The notes beneath the pieces were generated by a model. The model saw only the letters and a program-made list of their open reading frames with translations. It had not been told where the DNA came from and did not search any database. Source: Anaerolineaceae bacterium UBA1415 (GTDB taxonomy: Bacteria; Chloroflexota; Anaerolineae; Anaerolineales; Anaerolineaceae). Taken from it: a stretch of DNA of 64,000 nt. The stretch's first letter is position 1. Each line of letters opens with the position of its first letter. The position numbers and the translations under genes were made by a program. Positions 42,119 to 51,414 of the stretch are shown piece by piece. Where the stretch lies: the NCBI GenBank assembly GCA_002305635.1, contig DBPR01000014.1, positions 35,994 to 99,993 on the forward strand, in the 5' to 3' direction.

Positions 42119-42985
42119 CTAACCATCAGATAAATTGTCTGTTATGGCTTTGAAGAAATCAGGGCTCCAGACCTGTAATCCGGATTGATTTGACAGGAAG
42201 GGCGCAACATCGCGTTTCGCGGCATCCATGTCGGTCTGATCAAATTTCTTTTTCAACATTGCTGTCAGAATGGCTAAAGAGAAATCAGCCTTCTGGTCGA
42301 TCGTACCGGTTTCGATCAACCTACACCGCAAGTGCGCAATATTTACCGGAACTCTCTTTGCGAGGAAGAAAATGTAATCGTAAAGATCGCGTCCCTTCAC
42401 CCGGGATTTCCAGGCCCGGCATAAGACTGCGTGGATCTTTCCGGCAAACAAGGAAGGCAAATCGTAAAGATTGACCTCGTACGGAATGGGCAGTAATTGG
42501 AATTTCCGTTCGAAACTTGCCTTTTCCGGTGGGTTGATGTCCACTTCGATCTTAATCCTTATGTTTTCCCCAGGGTGTATAAAGGTTTCTGGCATTTGAT
42601 CAGAAAACAGAAAGATCAGGAGCTCTTTTGTGTTTCCTTTAAGAAATGCGGATTGAATTGCAGATTCTTTCGTTTTCAGTTTCATTTCAGAGCGCATATT
42701 CAGCCCATACGCGTTGACCTCATTTTCGATGGCTTTTATGTAAGGGTTCAGGTCGAAATCTGGAGTTTTTTCCATCAATGAGAAATCCAGGTCCTCGGAA
42801 AATCGATCGAGACCATGGAAAATCCTCAATGCGGTGCCCCCATAAAAAGCTGCCTGGTTGAAGAATCCAGCTCGTGATAATCCGCTAAGAACCAGTTCCT
42901 GGATGATCTCGCGCAGGATGGTTTTTTTCTCGATTCCGGCAGAATCTTTATATAAGGAAACCATTTGTTCAAGGATGGGGTTCAT
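42119..42985 (-). CDS. AbiEii/AbiGii-type nucleotidyltransferase toxin
   Basis: A 288-residue protein of the AbiEii toxin family. The nucleotidyltransferase signature appears as FYGGTALR followed by RFSEDLDFSL (residues about 47-70), then IKIEVDINPP, and the C-terminal KIHAVLCRAWKSRVKGRDLYDY block. AbiEii toxins modify tRNA acceptor ends with nucleotides and block growth, giving abortive phage resistance in some hosts. The start overlaps the antitoxin gene by 17 bases, so the two are coupled. All core motif residues seem present, so the toxin may be active. Confidence 0.88.
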   Translation of the reverse strand: MNPILEQMVSLYKDSAGIEKKTILREIIQELVLSGLSRAGFFNQAAFYGGTALRIFHGLDRFSEDLDFSLMEKTPDFDLNPYIKAIENEVNAYGLNMRSEMKLKTKESAIQSAFLKGNTKELLIFLFSDQMPETFIHPGENIRIKIEVDINPPEKASFERKFQLLPIPYEVNLYDLPSLFAGKIHAVLCRAWKSRVKGRDLYDYIFFLAKRVPVNIAHLRCRLIETGTIDQKADFSLAILTAMLKKKFDQTDMDAAKRDVAPFLSNQSGLQVWSPDFFKAITDNLSDG

Positions 42986-43565
42986 CTTTGCTCCTTAACC
43001 AGGAATGAAGAGTCTTCAAAGTGATTGATTGGTATTTCATTGCGAGGAATGATAAGAAGCTTTTGTCCAGATTGTTGAAGTCGGATTCTTCAATTCTTAG
43101 ATCCTCAAACAAAAGAGACATTAAGCTTTTATGCGAAACAATCCCCACGATCGTATATAACTGGTCGCAGAGCGCCTTTTCAGGGCAGGCTATCTGGTAG
43201 CTAAGCTTTCCCTCAATCCTTAACTGGATGCCGTGTGGATAAGCAGCTCTCGGAATATCACGATAAGTAAAAAGACCAAAATTTGTGTTGTAACGCTTCC
43301 TTCTTCTTTTCATAAAAGTAGCTGAAGAGAAAACCACGGCTAACTCCGGTATTAACCCATGATATGACAAAGCGTACTCGAAGGATAAATAAGAAGGCCC
43401 GTAGATGATCGAGGCCAGGAATTTGCCGTTCAGGTTGGGATCGTCCACGTACAGCCCACGGATCACCGGATAGATGGTTTTGTTGACTACAAGGCGATTG
43501 ATCCGGTCATGCGGTTTCGCGTATTGGCTGTAAATATCCTTTAGCATTGATGTTGTGTATGGCAT
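42969..43565 (-). CDS. AbiEi-type antitoxin / autorepressor
   Basis: A 198-residue protein with an N-terminal winged-helix-like region (residues about 1-60, DRINRLVVNKTIYPVIRGLY) followed by FLASIIYGPSYLSFEYALSYHGLIPE and a YQIACPEKALCDQLY block, the usual order in AbiEi-like antitoxins. These proteins neutralise the toxin and repress their own operon through inverted repeats. The start is ATG 43565 with GTGGAG upstream; a GTG four codons earlier is less likely. The promoter sits inside an inverted repeat at 43572-43617. Confidence 0.85.
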   Translation of the reverse strand: MPYTTSMLKDIYSQYAKPHDRINRLVVNKTIYPVIRGLYVDDPNLNGKFLASIIYGPSYLSFEYALSYHGLIPELAVVFSSATFMKRRRKRYNTNFGLFTYRDIPRAAYPHGIQLRIEGKLSYQIACPEKALCDQLYTIVGIVSHKSLMSLLFEDLRIEESDFNNLDKSFLSFLAMKYQSITLKTLHSWLRSKDEPHP

Positions 43566-43571
43566 GATATT

Positions 43572-43617
43572 CTCCACTTACTCCATTATACATGGAATTA
43601 CTGGAGAATATCAAGGT
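43572..43617 (-). promoter_or_regulatory. abiEi promoter embedded in an inverted-repeat operator
   Basis: On the minus strand TTGATA (43609-43614), an 18-base spacer and TATAAT (43585-43590) lie within an imperfect palindrome whose 17-bp arms (43570-43586 and 43592-43608) match at 14 positions. The ribosome site GTGGAG is also in the palindrome's end. A repressor bound here would block transcription; AbiEi-type antitoxins are known to act this way. Confidence 0.78.
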
Positions 43618-43684
43618 AAAAATGCTTGATTATGCATGTACAGGACGCCAAATGCAAACAACAATGACCGAAATGAGAAATTGA

Positions 43685-46012
43685 TTAGTCCTCGACTAAT
43701 GGCGGATAGTCGCCCCAGTCGAGCACTTCGCGGGTGCCGGTCTGGGGGTTGGGTGGGCCAATGATACCGTCTTCTTCCAGCTTTTCGATCAGCCTTGAAG
43801 AACGGGTGTAGCCAATGCGCATCCTTCTTTGCAGCATCGAAACAGAGGCGCGGCCTTCTTTTCTGATGATCTTAATCGCTTCCTCTTCGATCGGGTCGGC
43901 GTTGGGGTCTTTCTCGAGTTCCTTCCAGAGCGGCTCCTGCTTCAAGGGCAGGTGACTGCGCGTAGCAATAATGGCTTTATCAGGGCGTTCGGGCGCACCT
44001 TCGAGCGAATTTTGATTGCGCCAGAAGTCAGCCACAGCGGAGATTTCGTTATCAGAAACGTAAACACCCTGCAGACGGACCGGAGCGGGCGCGTCGGGAG
44101 CCTGGAAGAGCATATCGCCGCGTCCCAGTAAACGTTCGGCGCCGGGTTGGTCGAGGATGACCTTGCTGTCCACTCCTGAGGCAACCGCGAAGGCGATCCG
44201 GGCCGGGAAGTTGGCTTTGATCAGACCGGTCAGGACGTTGACCGAGGGCCGCTGGGTTGCGATGATCAGGTGGATGCCGGTCGCGCGGGCCAGCTGCGCC
44301 AGGCGGGTGAGGGCGTTCTGGGTGTCTTCAGGCGCGAGCATCATCATATCCGCCAGCTCGTCAATGACCACAACGATGTAAGGCAAGGTTTTTTCACCGG
44401 TCTTTGTCTGATGATAGTTATATTCATCAATATTCCGCGCACCAGCGACCTGGAACATGCGATAGCGCAGATCCATCTCGCGCAGCATCCACTGCAGGGC
44501 GCCAAGCACTTTTTCAGCATCGACAATGACATCCGCCAGAAGATGAGGAATACCGTTATAGACGGTCAGTTCCACCCGTTTGGGGTCAACCAGCAGGAGA
44601 CGCAGCTGGTCTGGGGAGAGATTGAGCAGATAACCGGTCAGGATCGTATTGACACAGACTGATTTACCGGAACCGGTCGTGCCAGCGATCAACAAATGGG
44701 GCATGGATGCCAGGTCGGCGGTGAAAGGTTTGCCGGTCACATCTTTGCCGAGGGCGAATTTCAGGGGTGAGGGGTTTGATAGATACTGTGGGCTTTCGAC
44801 AACTTCCAGCAAAGACACCAGTGAGGTTTTCATGTTGGGCACTTCTACGCCGATGTAGCCTTTGCCTGGGACGGGTGCCTGCATGCGAATACGCGAGGCT
44901 TTGAGCGCCATGGCGAGGTCGTCAGCCAGGCGGGTTATGTTTTGTACCCTTACCTTGGTGCTGCCGGTGCGGGATTCGAGGTAATCAGGTTCAACGCCAA
45001 ACATGGTGATGGTCGGGCCGCGCCGGATCTCAACCACGTTGGCTGGAGCGTTAAAGGAACGCAGCGTCTCTTCGATCACTCTGGCGCGATCTTCATCAGA
45101 TTCGGTATCGACGGTTGGGGCTTTGACCGGATCGAGCAGCTCAGCCGCAACGGGCATTTGCCATTCAGGCTCCGCGGTTTCATCGGAACCTTCGGTTTTA
45201 TTCGAGGCTTCGGGGATTGGCTGGAGCGGTTTAGGCGCTATCGCGATCGGTTCCGGCTCTTCTTCGATCTCGGGCGGCTGGGTTTCAGCTTTTTGGGCTG
45301 CCCGGTCAGCACGCCTCTGGCGCAGATCCTGGCCCAATTTCTGTTGGGTCTTGCGCAGTTTTCCGGTTACCCAGGCGGCGAGTTCTGCCATGGACAGATC
45401 CACCAGCAAAACCAGGCAAATGAGAAGCCAGGCCAGTAGGACGAGCGCTGTGCCAGCTTTGCCAAGCATGGATTTCAGGAAGATGTAGACGGCAGCGCCA
45501 ATTTGCCCGCCGCCGCTGGGCGAGGAAAGCGGCTGGAAGGCATGGTCGATCAGTTCGAACCAAACCAATAGATTGAAAAACAAGAGGATGATACCAATTA
45601 CGCGTTCCAGATTGATTTTGGGCAGGTGTTCGATGCGGGAGAGCAGGAACCAGGCGCCCAGAACCAAAAGGATGAGGGGCAGGAGGTAAGCGCCCCAACC
45701 GATCAGATTTTGCAAAGAAGAGCTCAGCCACTGGGTCAGTTGCCCGGAATGCGCGGTCAACGCACTTAAAAGGAGGAGGACGCCGATGAGGATCAGGACG
45801 ATGCCGGTGATATCCCTTTTTTGCGCAGGGGTCAGAGGCGGCCTTTCGATCTTCACGCGTTCTGGCTTCGGTCGGGTGGTTTTTGCCCTGGTAGTTTGTT
45901 GTCTGGGCTTTGTCGTGGTTGACCTCGGTTTGGAAGTCGTCCCGGTTTTGCTGGACCGTGCGGCAGCGCTGGTTCGGGTCGTTGTTTTTTTGCTTGTAGG
46001 ACGGGTTGCCAT
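43685..46012 (-). CDS. ftsK: DNA translocase FtsK/SpoIIIE
   Basis: A 775-residue DNA pump. A Lys/Thr/Arg-rich N-terminal tail (1-65) precedes about four transmembrane helices (about 68-210), a low-complexity linker, and the motor with Walker A AGTTGSGKSVCVNTIL near residue 445 and VVVIDELADMMML as Walker B. The C-terminal gamma winged helix (SVSMLQRRMRIGYTRSSRLI) reads chromosome polarity sites. It moves chromosome termini through the division septum. GGAG precedes the ATG, and a minus-strand TATAAT lies at 46039-46044. Confidence 0.96.
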   Translation of the reverse strand: MATRPTSKKTTTRTSAAARSSKTGTTSKPRSTTTKPRQQTTRAKTTRPKPERVKIERPPLTPAQKRDITGIVLILIGVLLLLSALTAHSGQLTQWLSSSLQNLIGWGAYLLPLILLVLGAWFLLSRIEHLPKINLERVIGIILLFFNLLVWFELIDHAFQPLSSPSGGGQIGAAVYIFLKSMLGKAGTALVLLAWLLICLVLLVDLSMAELAAWVTGKLRKTQQKLGQDLRQRRADRAAQKAETQPPEIEEEPEPIAIAPKPLQPIPEASNKTEGSDETAEPEWQMPVAAELLDPVKAPTVDTESDEDRARVIEETLRSFNAPANVVEIRRGPTITMFGVEPDYLESRTGSTKVRVQNITRLADDLAMALKASRIRMQAPVPGKGYIGVEVPNMKTSLVSLLEVVESPQYLSNPSPLKFALGKDVTGKPFTADLASMPHLLIAGTTGSGKSVCVNTILTGYLLNLSPDQLRLLLVDPKRVELTVYNGIPHLLADVIVDAEKVLGALQWMLREMDLRYRMFQVAGARNIDEYNYHQTKTGEKTLPYIVVVIDELADMMMLAPEDTQNALTRLAQLARATGIHLIIATQRPSVNVLTGLIKANFPARIAFAVASGVDSKVILDQPGAERLLGRGDMLFQAPDAPAPVRLQGVYVSDNEISAVADFWRNQNSLEGAPERPDKAIIATRSHLPLKQEPLWKELEKDPNADPIEEEAIKIIRKEGRASVSMLQRRMRIGYTRSSRLIEKLEEDGIIGPPNPQTGTREVLDWGDYPPLVED

Positions 46013-46135
46013 AATATCTCCGTAATAAATCTGCTTTGATTATACACTGCGCAATTGGCTGGCGTAGATTATCCAGATCGGGACCGAGTGGTGAAAAGGG
46101 ACGATGAGATTTGTGTGGTGTTGAACATGGCAATT

Positions 46136-46280
46136 CGCAACAGGCCCAGCGAGCCCCTCATCCCCCACTTCGTGGGCCCCCTTCTCCCGGGCGGAGAAGG
46201 CTTAAGGTAGCACCTGCCCTGCAAGCAAACCTCACCCTGGCAAACCAAGGCGCAGGCAGTCCGCTCTACAGGCACTACTC
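46136..46280 (+). repeat. Dispersed intergenic repeat, copy 3
   Basis: Contains CCCCTCATCC, CTTCTCCCGGGCGGAGAAGG followed by CTTAAGGTAGCACC, then CCTCACCCTGGCAAACCA and GCAGGCAGTCCGC. It matches both modules of the 1566-1795 copy but in reversed order and lacks the CTTTCCTGCTGAAAGGG core. The remainder of the 608-base gap up to the protease gene is AT-rich and shows a TATAAT at 46466-46471 but no gene. Confidence 0.7.
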
Positions 46281-46620
46281 ATCTGTGAGGATATGTGTAG
46301 AAACTATGTAGAGTTCTAAGGACCTAATTAGGAAAAGGCATTGGAACGATCCGACGAAATGATCACATAATGAAGCAGCAGGTCATGTGGTATTGAACAA
46401 TATTCTGCTTGTAACAGGTTTGGGTCAAAAATTGCGAAAAAATCCTGAAAGATGGTGGAATTAGGTATAATATTTAACAGGTTTAGTGTATGGGAGAAAA
46501 TAAAATCATCCAACATGATGGAAAGAATCTCACTTCCAACCGTAAAAAATCCGGGGTGTGTTTAGAGGCGCAAATTTTCCGGCTTTTTTACAATCTCAAA
46601 ATTTTAGTTAGGAGAAACCA

Positions 46621-49600
46621 ATGCAAAAAATGTTTTTACGTTTGCTAAGTCTGGTACTGATCGCCGGAATGCTTTTTAGCCCCGCGATTGCTCAGACCCC
46701 GACCCATGGTCTGGAAACTTATCAATTCCAGTCAGTGGATAAATATGAGCTGACCGAGGCGGAACTCGCCTGGGTAGCCGAAGTTCAGAAGGTTGACGGC
46801 TTTATCGTACAACTGGAAGAACCGTCTCTTGTGACCTACAAGGGCGGCAACAATGTTCTCGCCGTGCCCGAACGCGATAGTTCCGGCAAGATCAATGTAA
46901 GTGCTGTTGCCTCACAGGCTTACCTGTCTTACCTCAACCAACAGCTTGATGCTGCCATCGTCGATTCCGAACAGGTGCTGGGTCGCGAGCTGGAGATTTA
47001 TGCTCGTTATGATGTCGTTCTGAACGGTTTCGCTGCCAAAATGAGCGCGCAGGAAGCTGCCACGCTGCGCCAGATGCCCGGCGTGCGTGAGGTTTATCCC
47101 GATCAGGTCTGGCAACCCGATACTGATACCAGCCCCGTGTTCCTTGGCGTTGACACCATCTGGAACAGCGCCAATGTCCCTGGCGCAGCAACTCCAAAGG
47201 GTGAAGGCATTTTGGTTGGTATTCTCGATACCGGCATCAACATGGATCACCCCTCTTTCGCGGCGGTTGGCCCTGTTGACGGCTATGTCCATGTCAATCC
47301 TTTTGGCACTGGTGTTTACAAGGGCTTGTGCGCAAGCAATCCTACGGAATACGTTTGTAATGACAAGCTTGTTGGTGTTTACGCCTATGTTGACGAGCCT
47401 ATCAGAGGCGAAGATGCTGATGATCACGGTTCTCATACTGCTTCTACCACGGCTGGTAACACTGTGACCTTTGAATACTTTGGTAACGATGTCACCATTA
47501 CCGGTATGGCGCCGCATGCCAACATTATCGCCTTTGATGTTTGTACCGCCGACGGCTGCCCCAATGCTGCCACTGTTAGCGGTGTTCAGGACGCGATCAG
47601 AAATCAGGTTGATGTGCTGAACTATTCAATTGGCCCCAACAGTGGCCCAGGCCAGGTACCTTATGCCAGCGCGACCGAAATGGCTTTCCTCGAAGCCACC
47701 AATGCCGGCATCATTACCGCCACCTCGGCTGGCAACTCCGGCCCGAATGTTTCCACCACCTACAAAGCTGCTCCCTGGACGCTGATCGTTGCCAACACCA
47801 ATCACGGCCGCATTTTCGGTAACCCGATCACCGTCAATCCTGGCGCTGCGAATGAATATTCTGCGATTGGTCTGCCGGGTTCTGGGCCTGCTTTAACTGC
47901 TGATCTCACCAACCAGACCCTGATCTGGGGCGGCGGTGAGAATCCGGCTTATGACGCGGCTTGTTTGGTGAATGGCGAAAATCCATTCCCGGCTGGTTAC
48001 TTTGAGGATAGCATCGCGATCGTTACCCGTGGCAGCTGTGGCTTCCTCGAGAAAGTTACCAATGCCTCTGCTGCAGGCGCGGTCGCAGTTATCATGCGCA
48101 ATAATGCTCCCGGCGCTCCGATCGTGATGGGCGCTTTGGAAACAACAACTGTTCCTTCTGTCATGGTTTCCAAGACCGACGGCGACGCCATTGTCGCGCT
48201 GGCTGAAGCGGAAATGACCGTTACGCTTGAAGCCAATTTTGGCTCACAAAATGAACCCGAATGGGGCGATGTGCTCAATCAGAGCAGCTCCCGCGGCCCA
48301 TTCACGTTAGCCGATGTGCTTGTTCCTGAAATTGCCGCTCCTGGCACCAATGTTCTGGCTGCCTACGACTCAGTCGGTGAGGAAACCGAATACGGCCTGA
48401 TGTCTGGTACCTCCATGGCCAGCCCTCATGCTGCCGGCTCTCTGGCTCTTATGACCCAACTGCACCCGACCTGGTCGACTGCTGCCCGCAAGTCAGCTTT
48501 GATGATGACCGCTCTCAGCGGCACTTCCAAAGATTACGACTTTTCCGCGGTTGATTCCTTTGATTACGGTTCCGGCCGTCTGGATATGACCAAGGCTGCC
48601 CTGACCGGTTTGGTCATGGAAGAAACGACTGAGGGCTTCCTGGCTGCCGATCCTGCTGAAGGCGGCGATGTCAGAACTTTGAACATTCCTTCTTATCAGA
48701 ATACAAACTGTGTTGGCGTTTGCAGCTTTGAGCGCACTTTCAAGAGTGTCGCGGATGTTGAAGCTACCTACACTCTGACCATGGACAATGACGAAGGTCT
48801 GGCAGTCACCGTTGAACCTGCTACTTTTACAATTGCCCCAGGCGCAACGCAAAAAATTACTGTGACCATTGATGTGTCTAATGCTCCATCAGAAAAATTC
48901 GTCTTTGGTCGCCTCAATTTCGCGACTACAGCCAAATGGACCACTGGCGAAGCGATCAGCAATGTCACGATCCCGATGGCTGTTCGCTCCTTCCCCAGCA
49001 CCATGCCTGCCTTGATCGAAGAGAAGATCTATCGTGACCAGGGCGCTGTTGTGCTCGAAGGCATCCAATCCAAAGCGATCACTGAATTTACCCCCGTGAT
49101 ATCGGGCCTGGTCGCTGGTACTGATACCATGATCAACCAGACCCCTGATCCTACAAATCGCGATCCATTCGACGATCTGTCTCAGGTCTGGTGGAAGACT
49201 TTCACCCTCGAAGAGGATGCTGACCGTCTGGTAATGGAAATTCTTGATACTACAGCCGGTGATCTGGATATGTACTTTGGTATTGGTGAAGAACCTGATC
49301 CAGATATGCTGGTTGCCCAATCGGCTACAGCCACTTCTTTGGAATATATTTCTATCACTGGTATCCCCGCTGGTTTGCCCCTGTGGGTTATGATCCAAAA
49401 CTGGGAAGGCGCCCCTGAAGGCGATTCAATTAAATATACCGAAGCTGTCATTTATCCTGAAGAAGCCGGAAATATGACCGTGACTGGTCCTGAAAGCGCT
49501 GACACGCTGGAACCTTACGACGTCACTGTCGCCTGGAACGTTCCTGATATGCCGGTGCCTTCAGCCTGGTACGGCTTGTTCAGCATTCTGGCCAACCCCG

Positions 49601-51021
49601 ATGCGACTGACGCTGTTTCGACCACTGAGGTGAACCTCTATCGCAATGGCGATGATGTTGTAAAAACTGTTGATGTTGATGCTGCCCGTAAGGGCGATGT
49701 TGTCACCTATGAGATCGAGATCCAACCCAATTTCTCTGATGCTGATCTGAAGTACAACATCGAAGATGTTCTGCCCGAAGAAGTAGAATTGGTTGACGGC
49801 AGCCTGGAAGTGATCGGGTCTGCAGTTCAGGCCGTTTACGATGAGGCTACCCGTACGATCAGCTGGGACGGCACTGTTACCAAGGTGGGCTATAACTACC
49901 TCATCAGCGATAATCAAACCAGTCCGGCTACTTGTAAGACCCCGATCGGTGGTGGCTATATAGACCTGTTCGGACTTGCTAATCTTCGTGCCGATTCGAG
50001 CATTCCTGGTAATGATGATGGTGACACTTATCTTTGGTCCTACACTGGTATTGGCAAAGATTTGACCTGGTTTGATGGGGTGACTTCCGAAACACCCGTC
50101 TTTACCTCTGATGGCCATGCCTACATGAATGGTTTTGACCTGGACAAATGGTGGAACGGACAAACGCAGAGCTTCCCCAATCCGCTGGCGCCAAATGACG
50201 TCATGGCACCTTTCATGACCGATCTGCGGATCGTTTATGACGCGCAGTTGAATCATGGTGTGACCGCAGCCAGTTTGACTGCTGGTATTGCCTCTATCAT
50301 CGAATTTGACGATGTTCAACATGTGGATGACCCGAACAAAACACTCGATTTTGAGTACTTCTTCTGGGCCATGGCTGACCCGCGTCCGTCTGGACCGGAT
50401 ATCATCTTTGCCTACGATAATGTTGTCGGCGATTGGTCAGACGACAATGTGATTGGCCTTGAAAATGGCGACGGCACCGTTGGCGCGACCTATCAATACA
50501 AGGGCCCAAGCCCAGTCAATGGACTGGTGGTTTGTTTTGATTATGCACCGGTCGGAACCGATCCGGTCATCATCCGCTTCCAGGCCACGGTTGTGACCGA
50601 TAAGCTCGATATCGATGTGGTCAATGTTGCCAGCCATGACAATGATGCTCCCAACACAGCCACCGAAGAGACCGCTCCCGCTACCTTCCATATCGGAACC
50701 ACGGCAGTTGACGATAACTACTCAACTCCGTTTGAGACCGAACTGGTCGTGGATGCTCCTGGTGTTCTGGCGAACGATCGCAGCGGCGGTGACAATGATA
50801 AGGTCTTTGCTGATATCAAGACCCAACCCCAGCATGGCACCGTGGTCCTCAATCAGGATGGATCTTTCACTTATACACCCAATGCCGGGTTCTTTGGCAC
50901 TGATACTTTTGAGTATTACTTTATCTCCTTGCCAGGAATTACCGGCAGTTATTCCGACTGGGCGACTGTGACGATCAAAGTCGGCGGTCTGGATCTTTAT
51001 CTCCCCTTGATCTTCAAGTAA
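46621..51021 (+). CDS. Large secreted subtilisin-family serine protease
   Basis: A 1466-residue exported protease. Signal peptide at 1-24; an inhibitor I9-like propeptide at about 55-160. The catalytic triad is Asp203 (GILDTGINMDHP), His269 (DDHGSHTAS) and Ser598 (SGTSMASPHAAG), with a PA domain inserted at about 440-540. After the catalytic domain come Ig/Fn3-like regions, a DUF11-like segment near 1020-1080 and a cadherin-like block at about 1380-1450. The last residues, LDLYLPLIFK, form a short hydrophobic tail common in Chloroflexota exported proteins. AGGAG precedes ATG 46621. Extracellular protein degradation is likely. Confidence 0.9.
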   Translation: MQKMFLRLLSLVLIAGMLFSPAIAQTPTHGLETYQFQSVDKYELTEAELAWVAEVQKVDGFIVQLEEPSLVTYKGGNNVLAVPERDSSGKINVSAVASQAYLSYLNQQLDAAIVDSEQVLGRELEIYARYDVVLNGFAAKMSAQEAATLRQMPGVREVYPDQVWQPDTDTSPVFLGVDTIWNSANVPGAATPKGEGILVGILDTGINMDHPSFAAVGPVDGYVHVNPFGTGVYKGLCASNPTEYVCNDKLVGVYAYVDEPIRGEDADDHGSHTASTTAGNTVTFEYFGNDVTITGMAPHANIIAFDVCTADGCPNAATVSGVQDAIRNQVDVLNYSIGPNSGPGQVPYASATEMAFLEATNAGIITATSAGNSGPNVSTTYKAAPWTLIVANTNHGRIFGNPITVNPGAANEYSAIGLPGSGPALTADLTNQTLIWGGGENPAYDAACLVNGENPFPAGYFEDSIAIVTRGSCGFLEKVTNASAAGAVAVIMRNNAPGAPIVMGALETTTVPSVMVSKTDGDAIVALAEAEMTVTLEANFGSQNEPEWGDVLNQSSSRGPFTLADVLVPEIAAPGTNVLAAYDSVGEETEYGLMSGTSMASPHAAGSLALMTQLHPTWSTAARKSALMMTALSGTSKDYDFSAVDSFDYGSGRLDMTKAALTGLVMEETTEGFLAADPAEGGDVRTLNIPSYQNTNCVGVCSFERTFKSVADVEATYTLTMDNDEGLAVTVEPATFTIAPGATQKITVTIDVSNAPSEKFVFGRLNFATTAKWTTGEAISNVTIPMAVRSFPSTMPALIEEKIYRDQGAVVLEGIQSKAITEFTPVISGLVAGTDTMINQTPDPTNRDPFDDLSQVWWKTFTLEEDADRLVMEILDTTAGDLDMYFGIGEEPDPDMLVAQSATATSLEYISITGIPAGLPLWVMIQNWEGAPEGDSIKYTEAVIYPEEAGNMTVTGPESADTLEPYDVTVAWNVPDMPVPSAWYGLFSILANPDATDAVSTTEVNLYRNGDDVVKTVDVDAARKGDVVTYEIEIQPNFSDADLKYNIEDVLPEEVELVDGSLEVIGSAVQAVYDEATRTISWDGTVTKVGYNYLISDNQTSPATCKTPIGGGYIDLFGLANLRADSSIPGNDDGDTYLWSYTGIGKDLTWFDGVTSETPVFTSDGHAYMNGFDLDKWWNGQTQSFPNPLAPNDVMAPFMTDLRIVYDAQLNHGVTAASLTAGIASIIEFDDVQHVDDPNKTLDFEYFFWAMADPRPSGPDIIFAYDNVVGDWSDDNVIGLENGDGTVGATYQYKGPSPVNGLVVCFDYAPVGTDPVIIRFQATVVTDKLDIDVVNVASHDNDAPNTATEETAPATFHIGTTAVDDNYSTPFETELVVDAPGVLANDRSGGDNDKVFADIKTQPQHGTVVLNQDGSFTYTPNAGFFGTDTFEYYFISLPGITGSYSDWATVTIKVGGLDLYLPLIFK

Positions 51022-51038
51022 GAAGACGAATAGTTTTT

Positions 51039-51066
51039 GGCACCCCTCCATTACTGGAGGGGTGCC
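51039..51066 (+). terminator. Terminator of the subtilase gene
   Basis: A perfect 12-bp GC-rich stem (51039-51050 with 51055-51066) with a TTAC loop, 17 bases after the stop; the following T tract is weak (TGTTCGATTTT). Confidence 0.75.
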
Positions 51067-51216
51067 TGTTCGATTTTCGTGCCAATGATCCTTTGTGAAT
51101 TTGTGCATGTTTTTTTGCAAGAAATCCATTACTATTTGAAGGTTATGTTACAAGGAACAACATGCAATGAAGCAAAGAGATAAAATGCCAAAAGGACAAA
51201 AAGGACTTCGGGCTTC

Positions 51217-51244
51217 TTGCGTTCATTGAAAAATCGGGTATAAT
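51217..51244 (+). promoter_or_regulatory. rho promoter and leader
   Basis: TTGCGT at 51217-51222, a 16-base spacer and TATAAT at 51239-51244. The predicted start near 51251 gives a leader of about 165 bases before the rho ATG, which contains one GC-rich hairpin (TTGGGGAACCCCCAA at about 51284-51298). rho genes are often autoregulated through such leaders in other bacteria; that is an inference here. The rest of the 51067-51411 gap shows no gene. Confidence 0.6.
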
Positions 51245-51414
51245 TGTTCTGTTATCATTGAAATAAATAAACTAAATTCTACATTTGGGGAACCCCCAAC
51301 CATTCAGAACGTATTTACTATGGAGTTTAATAGCGAATTTTAAGATCAATTTAGAATCAAACGCCATTTTGATGAATGGGGAATGGATTTTATGAAACAG
51401 AGAGAGAGTAATTG

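Noticed and set aside
41300..43620. Insertion sequence or transposon bounded by the two 46-bp repeats
   Set aside because: No transposase or target duplications are visible, and one repeat is a working-looking promoter, so an operator explanation is simpler.
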